Assembly (NCBI GenBank): GCA_052143655.1
Contig: JBKQSL010000172.1
Coordinates: forward strand, 1-32,925
DNA from: CAVSUR01 sp052143655
Lineage (GTDB): Bacteria > Actinomycetota > Actinomycetes > Streptosporangiales > Streptosporangiaceae
Direction: 5' to 3'
Length of the DNA: 32,925 bases
The translations under genes were made by a program, and so were the position numbers. Numbering within the stretch: position 1 is the first letter of the stretch; each line of letters starts with the position of its first letter. The notes under the pieces were generated by a model. That model worked only from the letters and a program-made list of their open reading frames with translations. It made no database searches and was not told the origin of the DNA. Below are positions 7,524-14,230 of the stretch, one piece after another.

Positions 7524-8336
7524 GTGAGCGGCGGCGACCGGGCCCGGCCATCCGGCCAGGCGGCGGGCGCGGTGCAGGCGCCGGAGGGTCCCGGTCCGGC
7601 CGGGCCGCCGCCGGGGGCCAGGCTGATCGAGCTGGTCGCGGTCATGGACCGGCTGCGCCGCCAGTGTCCCTGGGACGCCCGGCAGACGCATCAGTCGCTG
7701 GCCCCGTACCTGCTGGAGGAGACCTACGAGGCGCTGGAGGCACTGGAAAGCGGGGGTCCCGGCGCGCTGCGCGAGGAACTGGGCGACGTGCTGCTGCAGG
7801 TGCTGTTCCATGCCCGGATCGCGGCCGAGCGCACCGACGGCACCGGGTACACCATCGACGACGTGGCCGACGGCATCGCCGGCAAGCTGCGGCGCCGGCA
7901 CCCGCATGTGTTCGGCACGACCACCGTGGCCGGGGCCGACGAGGTCAGCCAGAACTGGGACGCGATCAAGGCGGCGGAGCGCGCGGCGGCGGGCGGCGGC
8001 CCGGGCTCGGTAACCGACGGGGTGCCGCTCGGCCAGCCGGCCTTGTCCCTGGCCGCGCAGCTGCACCGCCGGGCGGCGCGGGCCGGCGTGCCTGGGGACC
8101 TCGCAGACCTCACCGCGGCCGGGACCGGCCGGGACGGTGCCGCAGGCGACGGTGCCGCAGGCGATGGTGCTGCAGGCGATGGTGCCGGAGAGGGGGAGCC
8201 GAGCGCTGTCGGCGCGCAGCTGTTCGCGCTGGCCGTGCAGGCCGCCGCCGACGGGCTGGATCCCGAGCTGGAGCTGCGGGCCGCGGCCCGGGCCTACCGG
8301 GACCGGGTGCGCCGCTGGGAGGGCAGCCGGCACTAA
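7524..8336 (+). CDS. mazG: MazG family nucleoside triphosphate pyrophosphohydrolase
   Basis: A 270-residue protein. The N-terminal MazG domain is intact: LVAVMDRLRRQCPWDARQTH, EETYEALEALE, then REELGDVLLQVLFHARIA with the EExxE/ExxD metal-binding pattern, then KLRRRHPHVFG and NWDAIKAAE. MazG hydrolyses (d)NTPs to monophosphates and clears non-canonical or excess nucleotides. The C-terminal half is reduced: after LAAQLHRRAARAG comes a GDGAA repeat insert, then LFALAVQAAADGLDPELELRAAARAYRDRVRRWE, with no clear second acidic motif. GTG 7524 was picked because it starts just after the lipoprotein stop and is in the MazG frame. Confidence 0.92.
   Translation: MSGGDRARPSGQAAGAVQAPEGPGPAGPPPGARLIELVAVMDRLRRQCPWDARQTHQSLAPYLLEETYEALEALESGGPGALREELGDVLLQVLFHARIAAERTDGTGYTIDDVADGIAGKLRRRHPHVFGTTTVAGADEVSQNWDAIKAAERAAAGGGPGSVTDGVPLGQPALSLAAQLHRRAARAGVPGDLADLTAAGTGRDGAAGDGAAGDGAAGDGAGEGEPSAVGAQLFALAVQAAADGLDPELELRAAARAYRDRVRRWEGSRH
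8136..8195 (+). repeat. 15-bp tandem repeat inside mazG
   Basis: GGTGCCGCAGGCGAC (8136-8150), its one-base variant (8151-8165), a further variant (8166-8180) and a degenerate fourth unit (8181-8195) encode GAAGD, GAAGD, GAAGD and GAGEG. The reading frame is preserved. Confidence 0.9.
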
Positions 8337-8441
8337 TGACGGCGTGGCCGCTGCGCCCGGCCCGTCCGCTCTATTAGGCTCCATAGCGGAATTGCCCGTC
8401 CTGATCCGGCATCGGGTCCTCCAGCCCGGCCCCGATGACCC

Positions 8442-8469
8442 GCCGGTGACATTGTGCCGGTGACATTGT
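8442..8469. repeat. Perfect 14-bp tandem duplication upstream of eno
   Basis: GCCGGTGACATTGT occurs at 8442-8455 and again at 8456-8469 with no gap. It lies 29 bp before the eno start in the mazG-eno spacer, where a promoter for eno would be expected. ATTAACGGGAG follows and includes the eno ribosome site. Confidence 0.9.
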
Positions 8470-8497
8470 CCAGACACCATTAACGGGAGTCTTAACC

Positions 8498-9784
8498 GTG
8501 GCCTCCATTGAAGGCATCTTCGCCAGGCAGATCCTGGATTCACGCGGAAACCCCACCCTCGAGGTCGAGCTGGTTCTCGACGACGGCAGCGTCGGCCGGG
8601 CCGGCGTGCCGAGCGGCGCGTCCACCGGCGCCTTCGAGGCCGTCGAGCTGCGGGACGGCGGTGCGGAGTTCGGCGGCAAGGGCGTCACCAAGGCCGTGCA
8701 CGCAGTCGTCGAGGAGATCCAGCCCGAGCTGCTCGGGTTCGACGCCGACGAGCAGCGGCTGGTGGACCAGGCGCTGATTGACCTGGACGGCACGCCGGAC
8801 AAGTCCCGGCTCGGCGCCAACGCGATCGTCGGGGTCAGCCTGGCCGTCGCCCGGGCCGCCGCCGAGTCCGCGCAGCTGCCGCTGTTCCGCTACCTGGGCG
8901 GCCCGAACGCGCACGTGCTGCCGGTGCCGATGATGAACATCCTCAACGGCGGCGCGCATGCCGACAACAACGTCGACGTCCAGGAGTTCATGATCGCGCC
9001 GGTCGGCGCGGCCACCGTCAGCGAGGCCGTGCGCTGGGGCGCGGAGACCTACCATGCCCTGAAGTCCGTGCTCAAGCAGCACGGCCTGAGCGCCGGCGTC
9101 GGAGACGAGGGCGGCTTCGCGCCGAACCTGGAGCACAACAAGGCGGCCCTGGACCTCATCGTCGAGGCCATCGGCAAGGCTGGCCTGCGCCCCGGCGAGG
9201 ATGTGGCGCTGGCCATCGACGCGGCCGCCACCGAGTTCAGCGCCGACGGCGGCTACCTGTTCGAGGGCGGCAGCAAGACCGCCGCGCAGATGACCGAGAT
9301 CTACGCGCAGTGGCTTGCCAGCTACCCGATCGTGTCGCTGGAGGATCCGCTGGCCGAGGAGGACTGGGCGGGCTGGCAGCAGCTGACTGCCGGGCTCGGT
9401 GACAAGGTGCAGATCGTCGGCGACGACCTGTTCGTGACCAACCCGGTCCGGCTGCAGCGCGGGATCACCGAGCGCAGCGCTAACTCGCTGCTGGTCAAGG
9501 TCAACCAGATCGGCACGGTTACCGAGACCATCGAGGCAGTGACGCTCGCCCAGCGCAGCGGGTTCACCTGCATGCTGAGCCACCGCTCCGGGGAGACCGA
9601 CGACACCACGATCTCGGACCTGGCGGTGGCGTTCAACTGCGGGCAGATCAAGACCGGCGCGCCGGCCCGCGGGGAGCGCGTAGCCAAGTACAACCAGCTG
9701 CTGCGCATCGAGGACCGGCTGGATGACGCCGCCGCGTATGCCGGCTGGTCCGCCTTCCCGCGCTCGGCGGCCGGCGGCCGATGA
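8498..9784 (+). CDS. eno: Enolase (phosphopyruvate hydratase)
   Basis: A 428-residue enolase that interconverts 2-phosphoglycerate and phosphoenolpyruvate in glycolysis. The full family signature is present: ARQILDSRGNPTLEVE at the N-terminus, PSGASTGAFEAVELRD, VPMMNILNGGAHADNNVDVQ, GDEGGFAPNL, ALAIDAAATEF, SLEDPLAEEDW, QIVGDDLFVTN, Lys334 in SLLVKVNQIGT and HRSGETDDTTI at 362. The GTG start is preceded by CGGGAG. Its TGA overlaps the ATG of the septum-initiator gene by 4 bases. The order eno, FtsB/DivIC-like, DUF501, ppx is a recurrent actinobacterial arrangement (recalled knowledge). Confidence 0.98.
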   Translation: MASIEGIFARQILDSRGNPTLEVELVLDDGSVGRAGVPSGASTGAFEAVELRDGGAEFGGKGVTKAVHAVVEEIQPELLGFDADEQRLVDQALIDLDGTPDKSRLGANAIVGVSLAVARAAAESAQLPLFRYLGGPNAHVLPVPMMNILNGGAHADNNVDVQEFMIAPVGAATVSEAVRWGAETYHALKSVLKQHGLSAGVGDEGGFAPNLEHNKAALDLIVEAIGKAGLRPGEDVALAIDAAATEFSADGGYLFEGGSKTAAQMTEIYAQWLASYPIVSLEDPLAEEDWAGWQQLTAGLGDKVQIVGDDLFVTNPVRLQRGITERSANSLLVKVNQIGTVTETIEAVTLAQRSGFTCMLSHRSGETDDTTISDLAVAFNCGQIKTGAPARGERVAKYNQLLRIEDRLDDAAAYAGWSAFPRSAAGGR

Positions 9785-10212
9785 CCGCTCCGGCGGATCC
9801 CCGCCGCGGCCCGCACCGCCCCCGGTTCACCAGCCGGGCGGCGGTGCTGGCCATCGTGGTCTGCGCGATCGCGATGAGCCTGGCGTACCCGGTGCGCGAG
9901 TACCTGTCGCAGCGCCGCCAGATCGCCGAGCTCACCGTGGCGCGGGAGCAGATCGACGCGCAGCTGCGGCGGCTAGCCGCGCAGCAGCGGGAGCTGCGCA
10001 GCCCCGCCTACATCGAGCAGCAGGCCCGGGACAAGCTGCATATGTGCCTGCCGACGCAGACCTGCTACGTGGTCGTCGGCGTCGGTCACCACAGCGCCCG
10101 GGCCGCCGGCTCGGCCGCGCATCCGGCTGGCTCGCCCTGGTACCGCCGGGTCTGGTCCTCGGTGCAGCAGGCGGACCAGGTGCCGCGGGCGGCCAGCCGG
10201 ACCTCCCGATGA
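9781..10212 (+). CDS. Septum formation initiator (FtsB/DivIC) family protein
   Basis: A 143-residue bitopic membrane protein. A short basic cytosolic N-terminus (PHRPRFTSRA) is followed by one transmembrane helix at about 19-37 (AVLAIVVCAIAMSLAYP). Then comes a coiled-coil-prone segment at about 40-75 (QRRQIAELTVAREQIDAQLRRLAAQQRELR) and the family motif SPAYIEQQARDKLHM. FtsB/DivIC proteins bridge FtsL and FtsQ in the divisome. The tail after CYVVV is an unconserved Ala/Ser-rich extension outside the membrane. The ATG overlaps the eno stop (ATGA), so it is probably translated by reinitiation after eno. Confidence 0.88.
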   Translation: MTAPADPRRGPHRPRFTSRAAVLAIVVCAIAMSLAYPVREYLSQRRQIAELTVAREQIDAQLRRLAAQQRELRSPAYIEQQARDKLHMCLPTQTCYVVVGVGHHSARAAGSAAHPAGSPWYRRVWSSVQQADQVPRAASRTSR

Positions 10213-10766
10213 CCGGCGGCTCCCGCGCCGCCCGCCCAGGCCCGGCCCCGGTCAGTGCCGCTGACGCAGCCGCGGTAGCGCGCCAGCTGGGCCGGCCGCC
10301 ACGGGCCCTGATGGCCGTGGCCCACCGCTGCCCGTGCGGGCTGCCCGACGTCGTGCAGACCGCGCCTCGGCTGGCTGACGGCACCCCGTTCCCGACGCTG
10401 TACTACCTGACCTGCCCGCGGGCTTGCGCGGCGGTCAGCAGGCTGGAATCGTCCGGGCTGATGCGGGAGATGACGGCGCGGCTGCGGGCCGACCCCGGGC
10501 TGCGCGCGGCGTACCAGGCGGCGCACCGTGACTACCTGGCCCGGCGGGAGTCGGCGGCGAAGTCGGCCGGGATGCCGCCGCTGCCGCCGGGGATGGCCAG
10601 CGCGGGCGGAATGCCCGACCGGGTCAAGTGCCTGCACGCGCTGGCCGCGCACGAGCTCGCAGTGTCCGGCGTCAACCCGCTGGGCCGGGAGGCCGTGGCC
10701 GCCGCCAGCCCGTGGTGGCAGCAAGGCCCGTGCGTGACCGCCGGCGATGGGCCCGGGGAAGCGTGA
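10209..10766 (+). CDS. DUF501 domain-containing protein
   Basis: A 185-residue soluble protein. After a short Ala-rich leader, the DUF501 core is clear: VARQLGRPPRALMAVAHRCPCGLPDVVQT, PFPTLYYLTCPRACAAVSRLESSGLM, then DYLARRE and VKCLHALAAHELA with NPLGREA near the end. Conserved Cys and His residues in CPCG, TCPRAC and KCLHALAAHE look suited to metal binding, but the function of DUF501 is unknown. The start overlaps the previous stop by 4 bases (ATGA), and the stop shares one base with the following ATG. It is thus tightly coupled to the septum and ppx/gppA genes. Confidence 0.9.
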   Translation: MTGGSRAARPGPAPVSAADAAAVARQLGRPPRALMAVAHRCPCGLPDVVQTAPRLADGTPFPTLYYLTCPRACAAVSRLESSGLMREMTARLRADPGLRAAYQAAHRDYLARRESAAKSAGMPPLPPGMASAGGMPDRVKCLHALAAHELAVSGVNPLGREAVAAASPWWQQGPCVTAGDGPGEA

Positions 10767-11851
10767 TGACCGGCGATGGACCCGGGCGCAGTCCCGCACG
10801 CCCGGCACCGTCCCCGGCGGCGCCGCCGGAGGGAGCGCGCCGGGTCGCCGCGATCGACTGCGGCACGAACTCGCTGCGGCTGCTGATCGCCGACGCTGAC
10901 CTGCCTGGCCGTCGGCTGACCGACCTCACCCGGCGGATGGAGATCGTCCGGCTGGGCCAGGGCGTGGATGCCGCCGGCCGTCTCGCCCCCGATGCCCTGG
11001 AGCGCACGTTCGCGGTGCTGGCCGACTATGCCAGTGCCATCGCCGCCGCCGGGACGAGCGCGGTCCGGATGGTGGCCACCAGCGCGACCAGGGACGCGGC
11101 CAACGCCGCCGACTTCGCCGCCGGGGTGACCCGCATCCTGGGCGTGCCGCCCGAGGTGATCAGCGGGCAGGAGGAAGCTGCGCTGTCCTATGCCGGCGCG
11201 ACCGGGGACCTGCCCGGGGCCGGCGACGGCGGGGGCGGCCCCGCCGCTGCCGTGGAGCCCGGCGGCGCGGCACCGCCCCGCCCGCCGTACCTGGTGACCG
11301 ACATCGGCGGCGGCTCGACTGAGTTCGTCGTCGGCAGCACGGGGGCGCGCCCGGGCGCAGCCGGCGCCGCCGGCGAGCTGGCGGCCATCTCGGTGGACAT
11401 CGGCTGCGTCCGGATGACCGAGCGGCACCTGCGGTCCGATCCGCCGTCGCCCGGCCAGGTCGCCGCGGCCACGGCAGACATCAACACGGCCCTGGCCACG
11501 GTGGCGGCCAGCATCCCGGTGAAGTCCGCCAGGACGCTCGTCGGCCTGGCAGGCTCGGTCACCACGGTGACCGGCATCGCGCTCGGCCTGCCCGGCTACG
11601 ACCCGGCGCGCATCCACCACACCCGGCTCACCGCGGGCCAGGTGCACGAGGTCACCGCCAGCCTGCTGCGGCAAAGCCACGCCGAGCGGGCCCGCATCGG
11701 CGTCATGCACCCGGGCCGGGTCGACGTGATCGGCGCCGGATCGCTGATCCTGGACCGGATCATGACTGTCTTTGGCTTCGCCGAGCTGATCACCAGTGAG
11801 CACGACATTCTCGACGGCATCGCCTGGTCGATCGCCGCGGGCGCGCGGTAG
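10766..11851 (+). CDS. ppx: Ppx/GppA phosphatase family protein (exopolyphosphatase)
   Basis: A 361-residue protein of the ASKHA/actin fold. Motifs in order: AAIDCGTNSLRLLIAD (Asp31 region), RMEIVRLGQGVD, AVRMVATSATRDAANA, ISGQEEAALSYAGA, VTDIGGGSTEFVVG at about 177-190, VDIGCVRMTERHL and GLAGSVTTVTG. The family degrades polyphosphate or pppGpp; a short ~310-residue Ppx1-type core is usual in actinobacteria. A Gly/Pro/Ala-rich loop (about residues 150-173) is inserted between GQEEAAL and the DIGGGST motif. ATG 10766 overlaps the DUF501 stop by one base. Ppx versus GppA specificity cannot be decided here. Confidence 0.9.
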   Translation: MTGDGPGRSPARPAPSPAAPPEGARRVAAIDCGTNSLRLLIADADLPGRRLTDLTRRMEIVRLGQGVDAAGRLAPDALERTFAVLADYASAIAAAGTSAVRMVATSATRDAANAADFAAGVTRILGVPPEVISGQEEAALSYAGATGDLPGAGDGGGGPAAAVEPGGAAPPRPPYLVTDIGGGSTEFVVGSTGARPGAAGAAGELAAISVDIGCVRMTERHLRSDPPSPGQVAAATADINTALATVAASIPVKSARTLVGLAGSVTTVTGIALGLPGYDPARIHHTRLTAGQVHEVTASLLRQSHAERARIGVMHPGRVDVIGAGSLILDRIMTVFGFAELITSEHDILDGIAWSIAAGAR

Positions 11852-11859
11852 GCGGCCCG

Positions 11860-12726
11860 GTGCCGTCAGCGCCGCCGCCGCGCCGCGCCGGCGGGCCGCT
11901 CTGTGGCCCGCCGGCGGCGGGCGATGACCGCAAGCCGGTACCGCCCGGCAGCGGCTGGCCGGAGGATCCCGCGACCCCGGCCACCCCGGCAGCCAGCAGC
12001 GCCGCCGAGGTCGCCGCGCTGGCCGCCTCGGCCGGGTCGCTGGCCGAGCTGGCTGCACGGCAGTCGGTGTGCCGGGCCTGCCCGCGGCTGGTGAGCTGGC
12101 GCGAGGAGGTGGCGGCCGCCCGCCGCCGGTCATTCCGGGATGAGCGGTACTGGGGCCGCCCGGTGCCGGGCTGGGGTGCCGGGGACGCACGCATCCTGAT
12201 CATCGGCCTGGCCCCGGCCGCGCATGGCGGCAACCGGACGGGGCGGATCTTCACCGGCGACCGCAGCGGTGACTTCCTGTTCGCCTCCCTCTGGCGGTGC
12301 GGCCTGGCCGTCCAGCCCGGCTCGGTCCGGGCCGGGGACGGCCAGCGGCTGATCGGCGCCCGGATGGCCGCGGCGGTCCGGTGCGCCCCGCCGGCCAATA
12401 AGCCCGCGCCGGCTGAGCGGGAAACGTGCGCGCCGTGGCTCGCCGCCGAGCTGGAGCTGCTGTCCGGGGATGTCCGGGTAATTGTCTGCCTCGGCCAGTT
12501 CGCCTGGCAGGCAGCGTGGCGCCAGCTGGACGCCGGCGGCTGGCGGGCACCACGTCCGCGTCCGGCATTCGGGCCCGGCGCACAGGCTCTGGCCAGCGGG
12601 AAAGGCCATCTGACCGTGCTGGGCTGCTACCACCCGAGCCAGCAGAACACCTTCACCGGCCGGGTTACCGCGGCCATGCTCGATGACGTCTTCCGCCGGG
12701 CCCGCCTGCTGGCCGCGGGAGACTGA
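11860..12726 (+). CDS. Family 5 uracil-DNA glycosylase (UdgB-type, 4Fe-4S)
   Basis: A 288-residue base-excision repair enzyme. Four cysteines sit in the expected iron-sulfur pattern: Cys71 and Cys74 (CRACP), Cys175 (RCAPP) and Cys190 (ETCAPW). Motif 1 is GLAPAAHGGNRTGRIFTGD at 116-134. It lacks the Asp/Asn water-activating residue of families 1 and 4 and is typical of family 5 (UdgB) enzymes, which remove uracil and some deaminated purines. The C-terminal motif is YHPSQQNTFTGR. Residues 1-60 are Pro/Ala-rich and unconserved, so the real start may lie downstream of the GTG at 11860. It begins 8 nt after ppx and is the last gene of the block. Confidence 0.9.
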   Translation: MPSAPPPRRAGGPLCGPPAAGDDRKPVPPGSGWPEDPATPATPAASSAAEVAALAASAGSLAELAARQSVCRACPRLVSWREEVAAARRRSFRDERYWGRPVPGWGAGDARILIIGLAPAAHGGNRTGRIFTGDRSGDFLFASLWRCGLAVQPGSVRAGDGQRLIGARMAAAVRCAPPANKPAPAERETCAPWLAAELELLSGDVRVIVCLGQFAWQAAWRQLDAGGWRAPRPRPAFGPGAQALASGKGHLTVLGCYHPSQQNTFTGRVTAAMLDDVFRRARLLAAGD

Positions 12727-12760
12727 GCCGGATCCTAGCGACGAATCAATTACTTAGAGT

Positions 12761-12829
12761 TATAATGCCGCCATAATGGTCACGCGTTGTGTCTGATTCT
12801 CTTGATCAATGAGCGAATTGGCGGCATTA
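12761..12829. promoter_or_regulatory. AT-rich spacer with TATAAT and an 11-bp inverted repeat upstream of the tRNA
   Basis: TATAAT at 12761-12766 matches the -10 consensus exactly, which is rare in DNA this GC-rich, but no good -35 lies 16-18 bp upstream. TAATGCCGCCA (12763-12773) and TGGCGGCATTA (12819-12829) form a perfect 11-bp inverted repeat separated by 45 nt. This may be an operator, an inverted element end, or part of the tRNA promoter region. Confidence 0.5.
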
Positions 12830-12898
12830 GCCGGGATGCTGTCATTGCCGATCGGCTAATCTAGGTGAAACGCAACGAAGCGAGGTACGATTTACCGC

Positions 12899-12972
12899 GC
12901 CCCCGTAGCCCAAAGGAAGAGGCTGGCCCCCTAAAAGGGTCCCCAGTGTCGGTTCGATTCCGACCGGGGGTA
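12899..12972 (+). tRNA. tRNA with UAA anticodon (Leu by anticodon) but class I shape
   Basis: Folding by hand gives a full cloverleaf. The acceptor stem is GCCCCCG (12899-12905) with CGGGGGT (12965-12971), one G-U pair, and discriminator A12972. The D stem is GCC/GGC with GG at 12915-12916. The anticodon stem is GGCCC/GGGTC (12925-12929, 12937-12941) around loop CCTAAAA, so the anticodon is TAA (12932-12934). The T arm is GTCGG TTCGATT CCGAC (12948-12964). CCA is not encoded. Two features are odd: position 33 is C rather than U, and the variable region is only 6 nt although leucine tRNAs normally have a long variable arm. The amino-acid identity is therefore uncertain. Confidence 0.7.
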
Positions 12973-13090
12973 CTGGTGAGCCGCCCAGGGGAACTGATGA
13001 ACCGCCCAGTTCCGGGCCTTCTCCAGTGCTCTGCCGCTGACCCCGTATTCCACCGTATGGCCTATAGCGCATGCCCGGAAACACTTCCAT

Positions 13091-13105
13091 TAGAACGGCG
13101 TTCTA
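13091..13105. promoter_or_regulatory. Palindrome TAGAAC-N3-GTTCTA, candidate TetR-family operator
   Basis: Perfect 6-bp arms with a 3-nt centre. The arms equal the half-sites recalled for KstR-type lipid regulators (TAGAAC-N2-GTTCTA), but the centre is one base too long and no gene starts next to it. The role is unclear. Confidence 0.35.
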
Positions 13106-13282
13106 GTCGCCGTGCCTGGCGCTGGCACCAGGCTGCGCTTTTTCCCGGCAGTGCATTAGCGCAGTGCTTTAGATATGAGATACCATTGGCAATAGAGCGT
13201 TAAAGAGGTGCCAGCCGCGGCCCGAGGCGGCCGGGATATACCCGCTTAGCAGCCTCCGGCCGGGCATCACGGCTGTGGCCTG

Positions 13283-13351
13283 GTCAGGCCCTGCGATCTC
13301 GTCAGGCCCTGCGATCTGTCCGGCTCCGCGATCTGTCCGGCTCCGCAGTTT
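13283..13351. repeat. 17-bp tandem repeat array (four units)
   Basis: Units GTCAGGCCCTGCGATCT at 13283-13299 (plus one base) and 13301-13317, then GTCCGGCTCCGCGATCT at 13318-13334 and GTCCGGCTCCGCAGTTT at 13335-13351. Further GGCCAGGCG copies follow. It lies 3' of the PPOX gene. Confidence 0.85.
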
Positions 13352-13387
13352 GGCCAGGCGCACGGCCTGGCCAGGCGCGCGCCCTGG

Positions 13388-13798
13388 TCAGCCGCTGCGG
13401 TCAGGCCCGGCGCGAGTGATGGTGATCCGCACCAGGACCCGCTGCTCGGCCGTCATGGCGGCGCGGTACTCCTGCCAGTCCGGGTGCTCGCCGGCGATCC
13501 GGCGGTAGTAGTCGACCAGCAGATCGAGGGCCGCGGGCAATTCGATGATCTCCGCGGTTCCGTCGACCTGAATCCAACCGCCGAAGAAGGCGTCGGTCAG
13601 CACGCACAGGGACGCGCGCGGATCCCGGGCCAGGTTCCTGGTCTTGAACGCAGTCGACCGGGTGCTGATGAGCACCCGGTCGTTGTCGTCAGCGGTCGCG
13701 GTAACAGGGGAGAGCTGCGGCCGGCCGTCCGCCCGCCTGGTAGCCAGCACCGCCCGGTGATGGACGCGCAGGAACCCGGCGGCGCTTCCGGCGTCCAT
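13388..13798 (-). CDS. PPOX-class (F420/FMN split-barrel) family protein
   Basis: A 136-residue single-domain protein. FLRVHHRAVLATRRADGRPQLSPVTA, then DDNDRVLISTRSTAFKTRNLARDPRASLCVL and WIQVDGTAEIIEL, are the hallmarks of actinobacterial PPOX-class F420-dependent oxidoreductases (split beta-barrel). YYRRIAGEHPDWQEYRAAM and RVLVRITITRAGP complete the fold. These enzymes reduce varied substrates with F420H2 or bind flavin; the substrate is unknown. The length is typical. It ends beside the 17-bp repeat array and starts 6 nt downstream of the DUF4287 stop, so the two may be co-transcribed. Confidence 0.88.
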   Translation of the reverse strand: MDAGSAAGFLRVHHRAVLATRRADGRPQLSPVTATADDNDRVLISTRSTAFKTRNLARDPRASLCVLTDAFFGGWIQVDGTAEIIELPAALDLLVDYYRRIAGEHPDWQEYRAAMTAEQRVLVRITITRAGPDRSG

Positions 13799-13804
13799 CC
13801 GCCG

Positions 13805-14038
13805 TCAGGCGCTGTTGAGGCGGCTGCGCCGCTGCAGTTCGTACTCGTGCACGATCGCGCTGGCGTAGCCGTGCGTCAGCCCGTGCTCGTCGGCCAGCCA
13901 GTGCGCGCGCTCGGAGCAGCGCAAGAACGCTGGCCCAGACTCAAGGTGACTGAACCACTCGCGGAGGCTTCGCCCGGTGACCAGCGGGATGCGGTCGATC
14001 AGGTTCTTGTGCAGCTCCGGAGAGTGGGTCAGAGACAA
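13805..14038 (-). CDS. DUF4287 domain-containing small protein
   Basis: A 77-residue protein starting at TTG 14038-14036 (MSLTHSPELHKNLIDRIPL). The frame stays open upstream, but GGAGG six nucleotides before this TTG and the start of conserved sequence decide the start. The DUF4287 pattern is clear: NLIDRIPLVTGRSLREWF, FLRCSERAHWLADEHGLTHGYASAIVHEYE. The helical fold and the invariant-looking HGYASAIVHEY tail are family features; the function is unknown. It probably forms a two-gene unit with the PPOX protein downstream. Confidence 0.85.
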   Translation of the reverse strand: MSLTHSPELHKNLIDRIPLVTGRSLREWFSHLESGPAFLRCSERAHWLADEHGLTHGYASAIVHEYELQRRSRLNSA

Positions 14039-14185
14039 GGGGCACCTCCAGGTGAGTCTTCCTGATGTCGAGCCTGCACCACGCTCGCGCCGCTGACAAC
14101 CCCCGGACGTGACCCTTCCGTAATGCGATGTTCGCCAGGCCGTTGACCTGCGGACAATCCGGGCACAGCGGGGGGATGAGCCCAT

Positions 14186-14221
14186 CGCGGGAGCCGGGCC
14201 GGAGCCGGCCCGGCTCCCGCG
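14186..14221 (-). terminator. Strong hairpin terminator after the thiolase gene
   Basis: A perfect 15-bp stem, CGCGGGAGCCGGGCC (14186-14200) and its complement (14207-14221), with a 6-nt loop. It begins 10 nt beyond the thiolase stop on the minus strand. There is no U-tract, as is common in GC-rich actinobacteria. Confidence 0.8.
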
Positions 14222-14230
14222 AAAGCCGAG

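Larger units (their letters stand above)
12973..13387. other. 415-bp spacer after the tRNA, with repeats and palindromes
   Basis: No supportable gene. Directly after the tRNA is an inverted repeat, GGAACT (12990-12995) and AGTTCC (13008-13013), a possible weak terminator, with CCGCCCAG repeated at 12981 and 13002. A 15-bp palindrome, TAGAAC-GGC-GTTCTA (13091-13105), looks like a regulator site. AT-richer sequence runs from about 13140 to 13205. A 17-bp tandem array occupies 13283-13351, just beyond the PPOX gene's stop. Confidence 0.6.

Noticed and set aside
13093..13103. GAAC-N3-GTTC as a LexA (SOS) box
   Set aside because: Actinobacterial LexA sites need a 4-nt centre (GAAC-N4-GTTC), and no SOS gene starts nearby.
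13208..13220. GTGCCAGCCGCGG resembles the universal 530-region sequence of 16S rRNA
   Set aside because: The match is short and lacks one repeat of the true motif (GTGCCAGCAGCCGCGG); the flanks show no rRNA sequence. Chance in GC-rich DNA.
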